Below are positions 63,755 through 64,000 of a DNA stretch of 64,000 bases, piece after piece. Positions within the stretch are counted from its first letter, which is position 1, and each line of letters begins with the position of its first letter. The notes beneath the pieces were generated by a model. That model was not told the DNA's origin. It ran no database searches and worked only from the letters and a program-made list of their open reading frames with translations. This DNA comes from Gigantopelta aegis (lineage: Eukaryota > Mollusca > Gastropoda > Neomphalida > Peltospiridae), in assembly GCF_016097555.1 (NCBI RefSeq), contig NC_054701.1:65931857-65995856 (forward strand), given 5' to 3'. The position numbers and the translations under genes were made by a program.

Positions 63755-64000
63755 CCTATGAATATCAGCGTAAGTGGTGGTTATTGTCGTTGCTGGATAC
63801 GTCTACCAAGGATATCCCACACGTGTTCTATGGGTGGAAAGGTCAGGGAACCTTGCTGGCCAAGGTATGGTCTGGATTTCATGTTTCTGTAGGTGATCTG
63901 TGACAACACCTACACGGTAAGCTCTGGCATTGTCATCCTGAAACACAAATCCTGCGCCATAACGACGAGCAAATGGTAGTACATGACGATTCGTGATGTT
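63755..64000 (-). pseudogene. Tc1/mariner-type transposase fragment, C-terminal half
   Basis: From the right edge, the minus strand reads ITNRHVLPFARRYGAGFVFQ, DDNARAYRVGVVTDHLQ and IQTIPWPARFPDLS. After a frameshift it continues IEHVWDILGRRIQQRQ and stops. QDDNA carries the second catalytic Asp and IEHVW the third acidic residue. It continues outside the window. Confidence 0.82.

Overview
This is a stretch of animal nuclear DNA. It has GT-AG introns, AT-rich introns packed with microsatellites, tRNA-headed SINEs and small DNA transposons, and no bacterial gene organisation. The SINE families, especially those ending in a tail like TCGTTAAATAAAACATTTC, look molluscan. I would guess a gastropod, but that rests on recall and not on a search.

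One gene accounts for essentially all the coding sequence. It lies on the + strand and I could assemble it from start codon (7469) to stop codon (60360) as 44 coding exons. Every junction keeps the reading frame and the sum is 11,034 nt, or 3,677 residues. In order the protein has a signal peptide, a 'farnesoic acid O-methyltransferase' (FAMeT, Methyltransf_FA) type domain, 31 cadherin (EC) repeats, a short Ser/Thr-rich membrane-proximal segment with three Cys, one membrane helix (about residues 3590-3610) and a 67-residue cytoplasmic tail. I see no EGF or laminin-G domain and no obvious catenin-binding region. It is therefore a giant, atypical cadherin-like surface receptor, probably for adhesion or recognition.

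The gene grew by tandem duplication of a five-exon cassette. I call its exons a (194 nt), b (about 240), c (about 245), d (about 187) and e (about 415). Each cassette encodes four EC repeats and keeps the same intron phases. Seven copies are complete (exons 5-9, 12-16, 17-21, 22-26, 27-31, 32-36, 37-41). One is truncated (exons 10-11), where a b-type and an e-type exon are fused into a single exon. Linkers inside a cassette alternate between near-canonical calcium motifs (DVNDN, DVIDE) and degenerate ones (NEFxPxW, or no motif).

Layout: 1-455 is a decayed Tc1/mariner transposase. 456-7468 is upstream DNA with a MITE, a 9 x 85 bp satellite, several SINEs and a 600 bp pentanucleotide array ending just before the first coding exon. 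7469-60360 is the cadherin gene; its introns hold three SINE families with intact target-site duplications, two families of TIR-bearing MITEs, a PIF/Harbinger-like remnant containing a SINE and itself sitting inside a MITE, a LINE fragment and several near-perfect hairpins. 60361-64000 contains a minisatellite in the probable 3' UTR, a 601 bp tandem duplication that appears SINE-mediated, more SINEs, a perfect 24 bp hairpin and a second Tc1/mariner transposase fragment running off the window.
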